A DNA stretch of 64,000 nt from Poriferisodalis sp965215815 (GTDB lineage: Bacteria; Actinomycetota; Acidimicrobiia; Acidimicrobiales; Poriferisodalaceae): the NCBI RefSeq assembly GCF_965215815.1, contig NZ_CBDCEO010000013.1, positions 744,001 to 808,000 on the forward strand, written 5' to 3'. Of this stretch, positions 1-9,722 are shown piece after piece. The translations under genes and the position numbers were made by a program. Numbering within the stretch: the stretch's first letter is position 1; each line of letters opens with the position of its first letter. The notes beneath the pieces are model-generated. The model had not been told where the DNA came from. It did no database searches and was given only the letters and a program-made list of their open reading frames with translations.

Positions 1-1
1 A

Positions 2-202
2 CGCACCGCCATGCTCCGCTACGCCGTCAAGCTCACCGAGACCCCAGCCGCGACCAGCGACGCCGACGTCGACGCCCTGCGGAAAGCCGGCTTCAGCGAC
101 CGCGACATCCTCGACATCACAGAAGTCGTCGGCTACTACGCGTACGCCAACCGCATCGCCGACGGGCTCGGCCTCCAAACCGAAGACTGGATCCCCGACT
201 GA
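2..202 (+). CDS. Peroxidase-related / AhpD-like (carboxymuconolactone decarboxylase fold) protein, C-terminal part
   Basis: The reading frame is open from the window edge and ends with TGA at 200-202, so the N-terminal part lies outside. The visible 66 residues contain RTAMLRYAVKLTETPA, then a helical stretch (DVDALRKAGFSDRDILDI), then YYAYANRIADGLG. This is the typical C-terminal region of uncharacterised peroxidase-related enzymes of the AhpD/carboxymuconolactone decarboxylase superfamily. The CxxC active-site motif of that family would lie upstream and cannot be checked here. The ATG at 11 is internal, because family similarity continues before it. Confidence 0.75.
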   Translation, partial: RTAMLRYAVKLTETPAATSDADVDALRKAGFSDRDILDITEVVGYYAYANRIADGLGLQTEDWIPD

Positions 203-242
203 CCCGGAGCCCACGCGGCCCGAGACACCGCCCGCACTGCTC

Positions 243-647
243 TCAGCGAATCCGCCGGACTGCAGCAACCAGCCCGATCGCGAAACCGACGAACTCGATG
301 AGCGCCAGGCTCAGCGCCGTGTGGAAGAACACGCCGGCGCCGTCACCGACGACATTCGAGTGCAGGTCTGGGCTGTCGATGACGAAGTGGAGCAGGTAGC
401 CGAACACGAACGCGGCATACATCGACGCGGCGAACAACGCAGCACCCAGCCGAACGCTGCGACGAAACGCCAGCCACACCGCGGCGAGCGGCATGAGCGT
501 CACGACGATCACGATGTATGCCTGCTGGACGGCCGGAATGGGCACGTCTGCGGCCACATGGCCGTAGGTATGCGTCAACCCGACGCCGAGATGCAGCGCT
601 GCGATCCCTGCCAGCGTGAACCGTTCGAACCTCGCAGTTGCAGACAT
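243..647 (-). CDS. Small four-helix membrane protein of unknown function
   Basis: The 134-residue protein is mostly hydrophobic, with about four predicted membrane helices. These include LAGIAALHLGVGLTHTYG, AYIVIVVTLMPLAAVWLAF, LGAALFAASMYAAFVFGYLL and ALSLALIEFVGFAIGLVAAV. I chose the ATG at 647 because AGG lies about 6 nt upstream. A TTG at 674 would add nine residues and abut the stop of the upstream gene. It is the second gene of a minus-strand pair with another membrane protein. I do not recognise the family. Confidence 0.6.
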   Translation of the reverse strand: MSATARFERFTLAGIAALHLGVGLTHTYGHVAADVPIPAVQQAYIVIVVTLMPLAAVWLAFRRSVRLGAALFAASMYAAFVFGYLLHFVIDSPDLHSNVVGDGAGVFFHTALSLALIEFVGFAIGLVAAVRRIR

Positions 648-674
648 ATCAGCCTCATTGTCGCGGGCGTTCAA

Positions 675-1325
675 TCACGCCCAGTGTTCAGTGCTGGCCC
701 GGCCACCTACCGCGTCCTTCAAGACCAAGGCCGTGAGCCGCCGGCTCGAGACGAGGCCCACAGGCATCATCGGCATGAGCAGCGCGGAGCCCAACGATCC
801 CCACCATGACGAAACGCCGAGATCCGGCGCGCTCATCCGCCCAAGCACCCACAGTGCCAAGGACAACAACAACACCGCGGCGAACCCGGCGATGTAGGCG
901 ATGACGCCACCGGCGGCCACATAACGGCCATCGGGCCAACGTGCCGCCCGCCACCGAGTCGTCGAACCAGCAGTGTCGAGCAACACGTACTCGACTGGGG
1001 CAACGGCCCACGATCCACACTCAGCCACCGAAAGAGCCCGAACGTTCACCACCAGCAGAGCACCAACCGACACAGCCACCAACAGCACAACCACCAACCC
1101 GGCCCCAGGCACCGTTGCACTGGTCGGAATGCCCGCCAACCCGAACAACCAGAATCCGGCTGCGGCCAGACACCAGGAGCCGATCTTGATCCACGCGGCG
1201 ATCCCGTCATCGCGCGGACTGATCAACCGCCCATCAGCCCAGCGGGGCCGACGCCACGAAGACGGCGACGACGACCTCACCGGTGGCTCTCGAGGGGAAG
1301 GGTTGGACTCGGCGCCGACACTCAT
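675..1325 (-). CDS. Hypothetical membrane protein with four predicted helices
   Basis: The 216-residue protein has a basic, Ser/Pro-rich N-terminus of about 40 residues (RSSSPSSWRRPRWADGR). It is followed by about four hydrophobic segments: IGSWCLAAAGFWLFGLAGI, GLVVVLLVAVSVGALLVV, VIAYIAGFAAVLLLSLALWV and SALLMPMMPVGLV. It starts at an ATG (1325) and ends directly before the next gene on the same strand, so the two are probably co-transcribed. It diverges from the FrhB-like gene with about 100 bp between starts. No recognised domain. Confidence 0.55.
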   Translation of the reverse strand: MSVGAESNPSPREPPVRSSSPSSWRRPRWADGRLISPRDDGIAAWIKIGSWCLAAAGFWLFGLAGIPTSATVPGAGLVVVLLVAVSVGALLVVNVRALSVAECGSWAVAPVEYVLLDTAGSTTRWRAARWPDGRYVAAGGVIAYIAGFAAVLLLSLALWVLGRMSAPDLGVSSWWGSLGSALLMPMMPVGLVSSRRLTALVLKDAVGGRASTEHWA

Positions 1326-1423
1326 AGACCTTCACCTCGACGCGGCCCACCATAGTGAGGCGCCGATCCGCCTCAGACAGCTCGTTCGCGCCCCCACGCC
1401 CGTGTGTCACGCTGAGCCACACA

Positions 1424-2668
1424 ATGACCAACGACACGGCGCAACCCATCACAACGAACTCCATTGCGGAGATCGTCGCCAACGATCTGTGCATCGGCTG
1501 CGGGCTGTGCGAGGCGCTCACCGGCGGCAGGGTCACGATGGTGATGACCCCTGCGGGCTCGCTGCGGCCCTCGTCCACCGACGCCTTCACGAACCGCGAG
1601 GAGGCCCAGCTCATGGCCGCGTGCCCGGGCGCTGTCGCCGAGGCCCGCACCGAGGACGGCACCACGACCGATCCCGTCTGGGGAGCCCACCGGTGGATGT
1701 CCTACGCATGGGCCGACCAGCCCGACACTCGCTTCCGCGCCGCGACCGGCGGCGCGCTGACCGCACTCGGCGCCCACGCGCTGAACACCGGTCGGGCAGA
1801 ATTCGTGCTCCATGTCGGAGCCGACCCCGAACGGCCCATGCGCAGCCGCTGGGTCCTGTCGGAAGACGCCGACTCGGTCCGGGCCAACACCAGCTCGCGC
1901 TACGGACCGACCGCGCCGCTCGCAGGCCTCGCCGCAGCGCTGGAACGCCGCCGCCCCTTCGCCATCATCGCCAAGCCCTGCGACCTCGGGGCCGTGCATA
2001 CCCTTTCCAAGTCCGACCCCCGGGTCGACGAGCTATGCGTGATCCGCCTGGCGCTCGTCTGCGGCGGCCAGTCACGCCTGTCGAAGTCGCAGGCGGTCCT
2101 CCACGAACTCGGCATCGACGAAAGCGAGGTCACGCTGTTCCGCTACCGCGGACACGGCAACCCGGGACCCACGGTCATCGAGACCGCCGCTGGCGATCGC
2201 TACGCCAAGACCTACCTGGACATGTGGGAAGACGAGTCCGGCTGGGAGGTCGAGACCCGCTGCAAGCTGTGCCCCGACGCCCTCGGCGAAGCCTCCGATG
2301 TCGCCTCAGCCGATGTCTGGCCGGGGGGTGCACCGACCGGCGAGGACGAGGGGTTCAACGGCATCATCGTCCGCACCGCCGTCGGCGAGGACTTGGTGGG
2401 CTCGGCGGTCGCATCCAGCGACCTCGTCCTCGGCGACCCCATCACGCCCCGCCAATTCGACAACCTCCAACCGCACCAAGTACGCAAGAAGGAAGCCCTG
2501 GCCGCTCGCTACCAAGGGCTGTCAGACGCCGGCATCTCCCCCATCGAGACCCACGGCCTGCGGATCGCCGAACTCGGCCGCCGGATGGACCCGGAACGGT
2601 TCGAACAACAGCGCTCGGGCGCACAACAAAGGATCGAAGCGGCACGATCCCGTCAGCTCCCAGACTGA
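1424..2668 (+). CDS. Coenzyme F420 hydrogenase/dehydrogenase beta-subunit family protein (FrhB-like)
   Basis: The 414-residue protein has an N-terminal 4Fe-4S motif (DLCIGCGLCEAL, around residues 20-31). A middle region GGALTALGAHAL and RYGPTAPLAGL is typical of the FrhB N domain, and the C-terminal domain carries CKLCPDALGEASDVASADVWPGG with further cysteines. FrhB-type proteins bind FAD and Fe-S clusters and pass electrons to or from F420. Relatives act on other substrates, so the reaction is not fixed. The ATG at 1424 was chosen over an upstream in-frame ATG at 1355 because the extension is low-complexity and family similarity begins near the ferredoxin motif. The gene stands alone between divergent and convergent neighbours. 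Confidence 0.8.
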   Translation: MTNDTAQPITTNSIAEIVANDLCIGCGLCEALTGGRVTMVMTPAGSLRPSSTDAFTNREEAQLMAACPGAVAEARTEDGTTTDPVWGAHRWMSYAWADQPDTRFRAATGGALTALGAHALNTGRAEFVLHVGADPERPMRSRWVLSEDADSVRANTSSRYGPTAPLAGLAAALERRRPFAIIAKPCDLGAVHTLSKSDPRVDELCVIRLALVCGGQSRLSKSQAVLHELGIDESEVTLFRYRGHGNPGPTVIETAAGDRYAKTYLDMWEDESGWEVETRCKLCPDALGEASDVASADVWPGGAPTGEDEGFNGIIVRTAVGEDLVGSAVASSDLVLGDPITPRQFDNLQPHQVRKKEALAARYQGLSDAGISPIETHGLRIAELGRRMDPERFEQQRSGAQQRIEAARSRQLPD

Positions 2669-2778
2669 CCTGCAACCTCGCGAGGTCAAGCGGCTGACGC
2701 GATCTCTGGCGCTCCGACCCAGACAAGCAGCGTTGAAGAGACGTACGAGCCCGACGAGCCCCAGGCGAACGCCGGGGG

Positions 2779-4527
2779 TCAGGGACTCGGGCGATCGTCT
2801 TCGGCGTCGTCGGCATGCAAGACCGCGTGCGTGACAGCTTCGCTGTCCGGCTCGGGCACTTCGAAGTGGCCGAGAACATGGGCAATGAGCGCATCGAGGG
2901 CAGCCTGCCGTTCAGCGACGACATGGTCGACGAGCCCGTCACGCTCCAGATCGGCAGCGTCGGCGGAGTCGGCCGCCCAAGCGAGCACCGCAATCTCAGG
3001 GTTGTGCTCACGTGCGATGCGAGCGAATTGCTCGACGGCAAACGGCGGGCTGTCCACGGCAAGAGCGACCCGCGCGTCTCGCAAGCCCGCCCGGTCCGCG
3101 ATGAATTGGCGTGACACGTCGCCTGCCACCACCGTGCGGCCTGTCGCGGCTGCCCATTGCTGTGCTGCTGGGTCCATCGAGACGACGGTGTGGGGCACGT
3201 TCGCCAACTCCAGGGCAGCCACGATCCGGCGGGCCCGGGGCCCGAAGCCGTTCACGACAGCGTGGTCGCGCAGCGGCTCGTGCTCGCCGGGATCTGGTTC
3301 GCGGGCAGAGCGATCCAGCGGATGATCTCTCCAGTCGTCGCTGTCGCCCGTCGCGAGCCGCGCCGCAAGAGATTCGCCCAAGCGCACGCTGTACGGGCTG
3401 AATGCCATCAGCAGAACAGCTACCGATATGAAGGCATCGGTGCCGTTTTGCAGACCCGCAGGCATCAGCCCGACTTCCTCGCCGGCTCGTTCGAGCACGA
3501 AGGAGAATTCGCCGATCTGAGCGAGCACCATTGCCGACGACACGACGACGGCCCGGGACTGCCGCAGCAGCACTCCGGCGACGGCAGTGGCGAACAGCTT
3601 GACGGCGACCACCGCAAGCGCCAAGCCGATCACCAGCGGCAGGTTCCTCGCCAGAAATCTGGCGTCGACCAGCATGCCGATCGACACGAAGAACGTCGCG
3701 GAAAAGAGGATCTGCAGCGGCATCACCTCGCCGAGGGCCCTCGCCGCGACGCGACTCTCGCTCACCATCAGCCCCGCAAGGAACGCGCCCAATGAGATCG
3801 AGACATCAAGCAGGCTGGTCACGTACGCGGTCCCGAAACAGATCGCCAAGATGGTCAGCAGGAACACCTCTGTCGACTGGTGCCGCGCCAACTGCCTCAG
3901 GATTGCGGGGACCAGCGTGCGGGCGACGAACACGACGGCGACGATGATCGCGACCGCTTTGGCCAACGCGACGAGCACGTCGACGGGACCCGTCGTCTGG
4001 CGGCTCAGCAGCGGCACGAACAGCACCATGGCGACGATGGCCAAGTCTTGAAAGATCAGCAGGGCGACCGACATGTTGCCCGTCGGCGATGTCGTGGCAC
4101 GCCGCTCCGCGAGCACCTTGAGCACGATTGCCGTGCTGCTGAGCGAAACGAGCAACCCGGTGAAGATCGACGTTCGCCAATCAACGCCGAAGGCGGCGAC
4201 GATCGCTGTCACGACTCCGGTGGTCAGGCCCACCTGAATGGCTCCGCCGCCCAGAAACAGCGACGCCAACCGGCGCACGCGATCGAGGCTGAATTCGATC
4301 CCGAGGGTGAACAGCAACAGCATCACGCCGATGTCTGCTGACTGGTCGACGAGATCGATGTCGCCGATGAGGCCGACGCCGCCGGGTCCGATCACCGCAC
4401 CGGCGATCAGGAAGCCGACAATTGGCAGGACACCGAACCGCGAAGACAGGAAAGCGATCAGCGTTCCCGCTACCAGCAGAATCGCAAGCTCGGCCAACAA
4501 CGGTGGTGCTGACGCAGCCAACAGCAT
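2779..4527 (-). CDS. Cation:proton antiporter, CPA2 family, with C-terminal TrkA-N/RCK domain
   Basis: The 582-residue protein has 12 or so hydrophobic helices over residues 1-380. Hallmarks include FGVLPIVGFLIAGAVIGPGG, a GVMLLLFTLGIEFSLDRV segment and LAQIGEFSFVLERAG, as in KefB/KefC and related K+/H+ or Na+/H+ exchangers. Residues about 420-560 form a Rossmann-type RCK domain (HAVVNGFGPRARRIVAAL, VVAGDVSRQFI) that usually senses nucleotide or redox state. It starts at ATG 4527 and is convergent with the FrhB-like gene. Substrate ion cannot be told from sequence. Confidence 0.85.
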   Translation of the reverse strand: MLLAASAPPLLAELAILLVAGTLIAFLSSRFGVLPIVGFLIAGAVIGPGGVGLIGDIDLVDQSADIGVMLLLFTLGIEFSLDRVRRLASLFLGGGAIQVGLTTGVVTAIVAAFGVDWRTSIFTGLLVSLSSTAIVLKVLAERRATTSPTGNMSVALLIFQDLAIVAMVLFVPLLSRQTTGPVDVLVALAKAVAIIVAVVFVARTLVPAILRQLARHQSTEVFLLTILAICFGTAYVTSLLDVSISLGAFLAGLMVSESRVAARALGEVMPLQILFSATFFVSIGMLVDARFLARNLPLVIGLALAVVAVKLFATAVAGVLLRQSRAVVVSSAMVLAQIGEFSFVLERAGEEVGLMPAGLQNGTDAFISVAVLLMAFSPYSVRLGESLAARLATGDSDDWRDHPLDRSAREPDPGEHEPLRDHAVVNGFGPRARRIVAALELANVPHTVVSMDPAAQQWAAATGRTVVAGDVSRQFIADRAGLRDARVALAVDSPPFAVEQFARIAREHNPEIAVLAWAADSADAADLERDGLVDHVVAERQAALDALIAHVLGHFEVPEPDSEAVTHAVLHADDAEDDRPSP

Positions 4528-4572
4528 GTGTCTTGGAGGCTATTGGTGCCAGCGTCAGCCGTGGAGCCCGCA

Positions 4573-5847
4573 TCAGGCGGTGAGCAGAGCGGCAGGAATG
4601 ACCCCGATGCCGTCATTTCGGCGGTAGGCCTCCGCACCGGTGGTAATAACCGCGGCGTCGAGCAAGTCGGGTCCGAGACGATCGGCCAGCCAGCGGAGGT
4701 GACGTACGTCTTTGTCGTCGACGGTGGCTGAGAGCTTGACTTCCAAGGCCACGACACGTCCGTCCGCCCGTTCAAGGATGAGATCGATCTCGCGTTCGCC
4801 GCCTCTGGTTCGCAAGTGCGCCACGCGGGCCTCGTTGGCTTGGGCATAGACACGCACCGACAGCGTCAGCAGCGATTCGAACAGTGCCCCCAAAAGGGTG
4901 CCGTCGCGGAGGATGCCCCGCCCGCCTTCCGCACCCTCGAGAAGTGCTTCGGCGCCGACGCCGAGTAGCCGCGCCGCGAGGGCTGGATCCGCGAGTTGGT
5001 GCACCGGTGAGGCAGCCAAGCGTCGGAGCCGGTTGCGGGTGGGCAGCCAGGCCGGAATTTCCTCGATCATCCAGAGCTGTTCGAGGGCGGCACGGTAGGA
5101 GATGGTTGTCGACCGCGCCGGTTTGTCGGGCTCGCCGGGTGTGGCGGCATCGCGAATGGTCGCAAACGATGCCGAAGTCGAGGTTGCTGCGGCATAAGCG
5201 GTCATCCAGCGGCGTAGCGAACCGCGGTCACGGATTCGCAGCCCGAGGTCGTCGAAGTCATGGTCGATGATGCGGTCGATGTAGCCGTCGAGCTCAGCAC
5301 GAGAGAGCCTCTCAGGATTGCCTCGCAGAGCGGGAAAGCCCGAATTCACAATCTCCGCTGCGTAGTCTCCGAGGCGCACTTGCGATGCCCCTTCGAGCCG
5401 AGGGCGCTGGCCGCTGAGCAGCCCAGAGATGTTGACTGTGGGCTCTGAGATGCCGCGCTCGGCCAGCGACATAGGTCGCATCCTGACGGTGACGATCCTG
5501 CCGGCACCCGAGTGCGTCGGTGCGGCAGTGGGGGCTGCCGAGCCGGTCAGAAGAAAGCGTGCTGGGGTCCGGTCGCGGTCGACCGCGCGGCGCACTAAAT
5601 CCCACGACGTGGGCATCCGCTGCCATTCGTCGATGAGGATGGGTGGTTCACCGAGCGTCAGGCGTTCGGGTTCGGCCCTGATGATCTCCGTGGTGCGGGC
5701 ATCGTCGAGGCGGTGCACGGTCTTGGCGCGGCGCGTTGCGGTCTCGGTCTTGCCCACCGCCCGCGGCCCCTCGATCGAGATAGCGGGCAGTCCGGTGAGC
5801 AACTCGTCCAGCTCAGTGTCCAAGATCCTCGGGATATAGCCCTCCAC
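4573..5847 (-). CDS. AAA-type ATPase with DUF4143 C-terminal domain (copy 1)
   Basis: The 424-residue protein begins with a P-loop (ISIEGPRAVGKTETA, Walker A GPRAVGKT). A Walker B-like ILIDEWQRMP and the sensor segment FLLTGSAAP follow, and then the DUF4143 module with a PD-(D/E)XK-like core (EREIDLILERADGRVVALEVKL). Such ATPases are widespread and often sit in accessory regions; their role is unknown. It ends 46 bp from the start of the antiporter gene on the same strand. A second family member lies at 14656. Confidence 0.8.
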   Translation of the reverse strand: MEGYIPRILDTELDELLTGLPAISIEGPRAVGKTETATRRAKTVHRLDDARTTEIIRAEPERLTLGEPPILIDEWQRMPTSWDLVRRAVDRDRTPARFLLTGSAAPTAAPTHSGAGRIVTVRMRPMSLAERGISEPTVNISGLLSGQRPRLEGASQVRLGDYAAEIVNSGFPALRGNPERLSRAELDGYIDRIIDHDFDDLGLRIRDRGSLRRWMTAYAAATSTSASFATIRDAATPGEPDKPARSTTISYRAALEQLWMIEEIPAWLPTRNRLRRLAASPVHQLADPALAARLLGVGAEALLEGAEGGRGILRDGTLLGALFESLLTLSVRVYAQANEARVAHLRTRGGEREIDLILERADGRVVALEVKLSATVDDKDVRHLRWLADRLGPDLLDAAVITTGAEAYRRNDGIGVIPAALLTA

Positions 5848-6522
5848 GAGGCCGACACTACCAGCGGACCTTCCCGAAAACTACTGATTGGACGCGACAT
5901 ATCCGTCTAAACGGACGCAAAAGACGCTACAGATCGGACAGACCGATTGGCAAAGGAGCTGCATCGGGCGGTTTGCACGGCGCTGCTCGGATCTTCGACT
6001 TCTGGAAGCACGGCTAGCTCGGTTCGTAGAACTGGACGTAGAACTCGGCGCTCGCATCGGGCTCGACGTGGTGGCGGACGCGGGGAACGATCGGGACTCG
6101 ACTGCCGGCCGTCCGCCCAGCGAGGCCGGCGCCATACGGAGCCACGTCGAGAACCGTCGAGCCGACGACGGTCTCCGCAAGCGCGTCGCAGCGTCGATGG
6201 AACCCCTTCAACGGATTCTCGACCGACTGGCCGGCTAGGACACACGAATTGCCTCGCACTCGATGACGTCGTGATGATCGCAGCGGCAGTCCTTCGCATC
6301 GAAACCGAACTCTGGACTACCCACTGATCCGCAATCCCATCCAACCACGAAACAGACAGCCCGCGGCCGGCTAAGTTCCCAGCCCCAACACAACCACAGC
6401 CCCAACCTGTCCGTTCCGTCAACCCGTCGGCCATCACGGGGGTCGCCTCACCACGGTCAGCCATCACACGAATCCCAGATCGGCAGTCGTATTCTGCGGG
6501 CACGACCGCTCTGCGCTCCCCC
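5848..6522. other. Intergenic stretch without a supported gene
   Basis: Several short open frames exist on both strands, including an 81-codon minus-strand frame at 6014-6259. None shows a recognisable domain or a convincing start. I see no tRNA, no strong terminator and no repeat longer than about 13 bp. It adjoins a decayed gene pair and may itself be decayed coding sequence. Confidence 0.5.
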
Positions 6523-6968
6523 GTGCTGGTGGTGTCAATCGACGGATTGGCTCCCCGCCACATCACGCGTGCCACCATGCCCGCGCTGACCACCCTGGCG
6601 CTCGAAGGGGCGTCGTGCTTCAACGCACGCACTGTGACGCCGCCATGGACACTCCCGGTCCACGCCTCGATCTTCCGGGGCGTTGATCCCGCCGCCCACG
6701 GGTTGACCGACAACACGCTGGCGCCACTGCGCACCGACGCCTCCTCGTTCCTGAGTGCGGCCCGACCTCGACGGTCACGCCCATGGCTGGGACAGCGCCT
6801 CCTACATCGCCGCGGCCACGCAATCAGACACGGCGCTGGGCCGCGTCCCGGCCGCCTCGGGCTGGCCGACCGCTTCGCCCCTCGATGTCGCCCCAACCGT
6901 CGCCGACCTGTGCGGATTCGCGCCCGACCCCCGCTGGGAAGGGTCGACGCTGCTTGGCCGGGAGCTCC
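6523..6968 (+). pseudogene. Alkaline-phosphatase-superfamily phosphodiesterase, internally deleted and frameshifted
   Basis: The first frame from 6523 reads VVSIDGLAPRHITRATMPAL and TPPWTLPVHASIFRGVDPAAHG. This is the metal-binding N-terminus and catalytic-Thr segment of type I phosphodiesterase/nucleotide pyrophosphatases. Near 6755 the frame changes and continues as PDLDGHAHGWDSASYIAA, then DVAPTVADLCGFAPDPRWEG, the C-terminal part of the same family. At about 150 codons it is less than half the usual length, so the middle is missing. It runs directly into a PhnZ-like fragment. Phosphonoacetate hydrolase belongs to this superfamily, which fits that neighbour, but the substrate is inferred. 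Confidence 0.6.
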
Positions 6969-7318
6969 CGCTCGCCGACGTCCTGATGGACCTGCTGGCC
7001 GCTACCGCCCACGAGTCCTACGGCGAGCAGGTGACGATGCTCGACCACGCACTGCAGACCGCCGCCGGGGCCGCTGCGGACGGTGTCGGCCTACCGCGAG
7101 CGCCTCAGCAAGGCCTCGCAGATGTCGTTGGCCGAGCAGGGAGGCCCGCTGGGTCCAGACGACACCGAGGCGTTCGCAGCCGGCGCTTTCGCCGCCGAGG
7201 CAATTCGGCTGCGTGCTTACGACGACGTCGGCAAGGTGGACGGTCTCAAGGTCGACGGCGGGGCCAAAGCTCCGCTCGAGACCTACCGGGGCCTGATTGC
7301 CGCAGCGCGGACACAGAT
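6969..7318 (+). pseudogene. Remnant of phosphonate-degradation HD-domain oxygenase (PhnZ-like)
   Basis: Frame 2 gives DVLMDLLAATAHESYGEQVTMLDHALQTA, the N-terminal part of phosphonate-operon HD proteins. After about 7080 the reading moves to frame 3 with YRERLSKASQMSLAEQGGPL and AIRLRAYDDVGKVDGL. The latter matches the family C-terminus, where AxxLRxxDDxxKV is characteristic. The central HD metal-binding segment is deleted. The family oxidatively cleaves C-P bonds together with a PhnY-like dioxygenase; no such partner remains here. Frameshift plus deletion make it nonfunctional. Confidence 0.6.
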
Positions 7319-7500
7319 CTGCAGGGCTGCTACATCGACATCGACGCCATCCGCTCGGCCGCACGACTCGCGAGCATCGGACGAGTTCGGCCCACGTGGT
7401 CGTGACGTGTGCTCTCGTGAGCGCAGCAGGCACGGTGTCGCGGCTAGATGTGGGTGTACAGCGGCCACTGCCCCGCGCTCAACGTGCGAGTCGGCCGAGT

Positions 7501-8497
7501 TCAACTGCTTGAAATGGTCCGCTCGGCGCCGACCCACTGCCGCCAGGCGACCACGACGCCGAGCAGCGTGATCCCGAAGAAGATCGTCCCGAACCCTGTT
7601 CCGGTGATGGCGCCGAACATCTCGATCACCGTCACGATGAACACGACGAACAACGCCAACGCGGCCAGCACCATCGCCGGCACGCGCCGCTGGATCGCCG
7701 CCAGCACGATCACCCCGGCCGCCCACAGCCCGCCCGCGGCCGGCCAAACGCCCGGCGCAAACGCAAACGCGCAGGATGCGCAGAACCCCGTGAACCAGAT
7801 CATCCGCAGCCAGGCTCGTACCGAGAAGTGGTTGGGCAGCGGCGACCAGGAAGAAATAGAACCAGGACTCACCCTGCACGCGGGCGGAAATCACCAGCGC
7901 CATGCCGAGCGCTGAAGAGGCGACGAACACAATCCACGTGACGGTCGCATCAGTAACGTTCCCGCGCCGCGCCGCCACCCGAGTGGCCTGTTCGACCAGC
8001 GTCACGGCCACCACCATCAGCGCCAAGGCGACCCAGACCGAGACCTCGGACACCGTGACGCTGAGGGGAAGCGTGAAGCCCAGTCTCTCTTCGCTGCCGG
8101 TCGCGAACGCCAGCGGCAACGTGACAAATCCGACCACCGCCCAGGCCCCGGCGGCTCGCGAACGGAACCACCAGCTGATCGCTCCGCCAACCAGCATCGC
8201 CGGCACGCACACCAAGATTCAGCGCATGACAGGACCGACCACAACGCCAGAGGCGTCGAACACAGTGTCGACGCACAGGGTCAGCGATATCGCCGCAATC
8301 CCCGCCAGAACATCGGACACCGCCGGCGGACGAAGCCGGCGCGTCGCCCAGCACAACGCCAGCGCGAGCAGCCCGAACAGCACCAGCGCACCTCCCCCAT
8401 ACGCCAGCGCATCTGCAGTCCGCGATCCTTCGGCGTCAGCGGGCGGCGCGGGCGAGGCATCGACCGATCGTGCGCTCGGACGCGGCTGTCGTGGCAC
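7501..8497 (-). pseudogene. Broken multi-spanning membrane protein downstream of corA
   Basis: Three hydrophobic reading frames join end to end on the minus strand. The first runs 8497-8219 (ALVLFGLLALALCWATRR, VSDVLAGIAAISLTLCV). The second runs from about 8215 to 7800 (GAWAVVGFVTLPLAFATG, VWVALALMVVAVTLVEQA). The third runs from about 7870 to 7501 (GGLWAAGVIVLAAIQRR, MVLAALALFVVFIVTVIEMFG). Together they would form a protein of about 330 residues with about ten helices. The likely GTG start (8497) lies just after the corA stop, so the two were probably co-transcribed. Two frameshifts are needed. Family not recognised. Confidence 0.5.
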
Positions 8498-8499
8498 GA

Positions 8500-9618
8500 T
8501 CAGTCGTGGCTCGGTTCGTTGGGCCGGTGACGGCGAGCCACTGTGTCCGCGATTGTCCTCAGCGGCGTGGTGGAGATCTCGAAGACCGCTCCGACGAGCT
8601 GCGCCGGTGCGCGGGCGGCCTCGATGAGGCCTCGACCGAGCACGTCTCCGGCGGTTCGGCCCGACGGGCGACGAATCCATCCCACCGAGACGAAGACCCC
8701 CAACGACAGCGCCGCGACCAGCACCATGAACGCGGTGACCCAAATCCAACCGCCCGACCGACCGAGGAGGGGGAGGTCGGCGAAGTTCATGCCGAAGAAG
8801 CCGACGACGAGCGTCAACGGCAGCATGATCGCCGCGTACACGGTCAGAACCTTGGTCACCTCGGTTGCCTGGCGGGCTTCGGCGCCCCGGTAGGCGTCAA
8901 GGCTCTCCGCGAGCGCGGTTCGCGCCCCGTCGACACCCTGAGCGGCACGCGACGCCGTGTCGAAGACGTCCGAGAAACGGCGCCGGCCCGCGTCGGTGAT
9001 CACATGCGAGGTGGAGCGCCGAAGGATGTCGAGTGCTTCGCGCTGGGGATGCACGGACCGCCGCAGCGCCGCCAAATCGGCACGCACTGCGGTGATCTCG
9101 TGGAGGAAGCCGGCGTCAGCCCGCAATGCCAGCCCGGTCAATTCCTCGTTGCGGTCGTCGAAGACATCCAGCACGGTGACGAGCCGTCGAGTGGCGACAT
9201 CAGCCAGCCGGGCGAGTGCTTCATCGGGGCCGCCGCTGGCGACTTCGGGCTGGCACATGACGCCATCCCAGAGCACGTCCACCGACGGCGACTCCACTCG
9301 GTGAATGGTGACGAGACACCGCTGCGAGAGGAAACAACTGAGTTGGTAGCAATCGATTCGCTCGCCGCTCAGCGCATGCAGAACAACGAACACCGTCCCG
9401 CCGAAGTCGTCGACCTTGGGGAGATCGGTGTCCTGGACTGCGTCGCGGACGGCAAGTGCATCCAGCCCCAGCACGTCGGTGAAGGCGCTGACTTCTTCCT
9501 CCTCGTCGGGCGCCGCCGTGATATCGATCCATACCCAACCGGACGCGGGCAGCGTCGTCGGCGGCTCCATGGCCTCGGCGCACTCACTCTCGCCGAACCG
9601 AAGCGCCCGAATCAACAT
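8500..9618 (-). CDS. CorA-family divalent metal (Mg2+/Co2+) transporter
   Basis: The 372-residue protein has a long acidic and helical cytoplasmic N-terminal domain and two C-terminal membrane helices. The first helix ends in the family signature GMN (LTLVVGFFGMNFADLP, near residue 305), followed by WIWVTAFMVLVAALSLGVFV. CorA proteins are pentameric channels for Mg2+ or Co2+. After the second helix there is an unusual 60-residue cytoplasmic tail. Start is ATG 9618; a GTG two codons earlier (9624) is equally open. It is divergent from the ATP-grasp gene. Confidence 0.85.
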   Translation of the reverse strand: MLIRALRFGESECAEAMEPPTTLPASGWVWIDITAAPDEEEEVSAFTDVLGLDALAVRDAVQDTDLPKVDDFGGTVFVVLHALSGERIDCYQLSCFLSQRCLVTIHRVESPSVDVLWDGVMCQPEVASGGPDEALARLADVATRRLVTVLDVFDDRNEELTGLALRADAGFLHEITAVRADLAALRRSVHPQREALDILRRSTSHVITDAGRRRFSDVFDTASRAAQGVDGARTALAESLDAYRGAEARQATEVTKVLTVYAAIMLPLTLVVGFFGMNFADLPLLGRSGGWIWVTAFMVLVAALSLGVFVSVGWIRRPSGRTAGDVLGRGLIEAARAPAQLVGAVFEISTTPLRTIADTVARRHRPNEPSHD

Positions 9619-9722
9619 GGCCACGATGCTGGCACGCCAACACTCCGAATTGGCTGATCCGCACTCAGGCGGAGGGCCGGACAGCGGCGTGGCGTCACCC
9701 AGCCAGCCAATAGCTTCGAACC

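Noticed and set aside
973..2697. A long open frame overlapping the FrhB-like gene in another frame
   Set aside because: Arg/Pro/His-rich product typical of the shadow frame of a high-GC gene; the FrhB frame carries clear Fe-S motifs.
5907..6896. 329-codon minus-strand frame across the gap and the phosphodiesterase relic
   Set aside because: Arg/Ser-rich, no domain, and overlaps recognisable plus-strand gene fragments.
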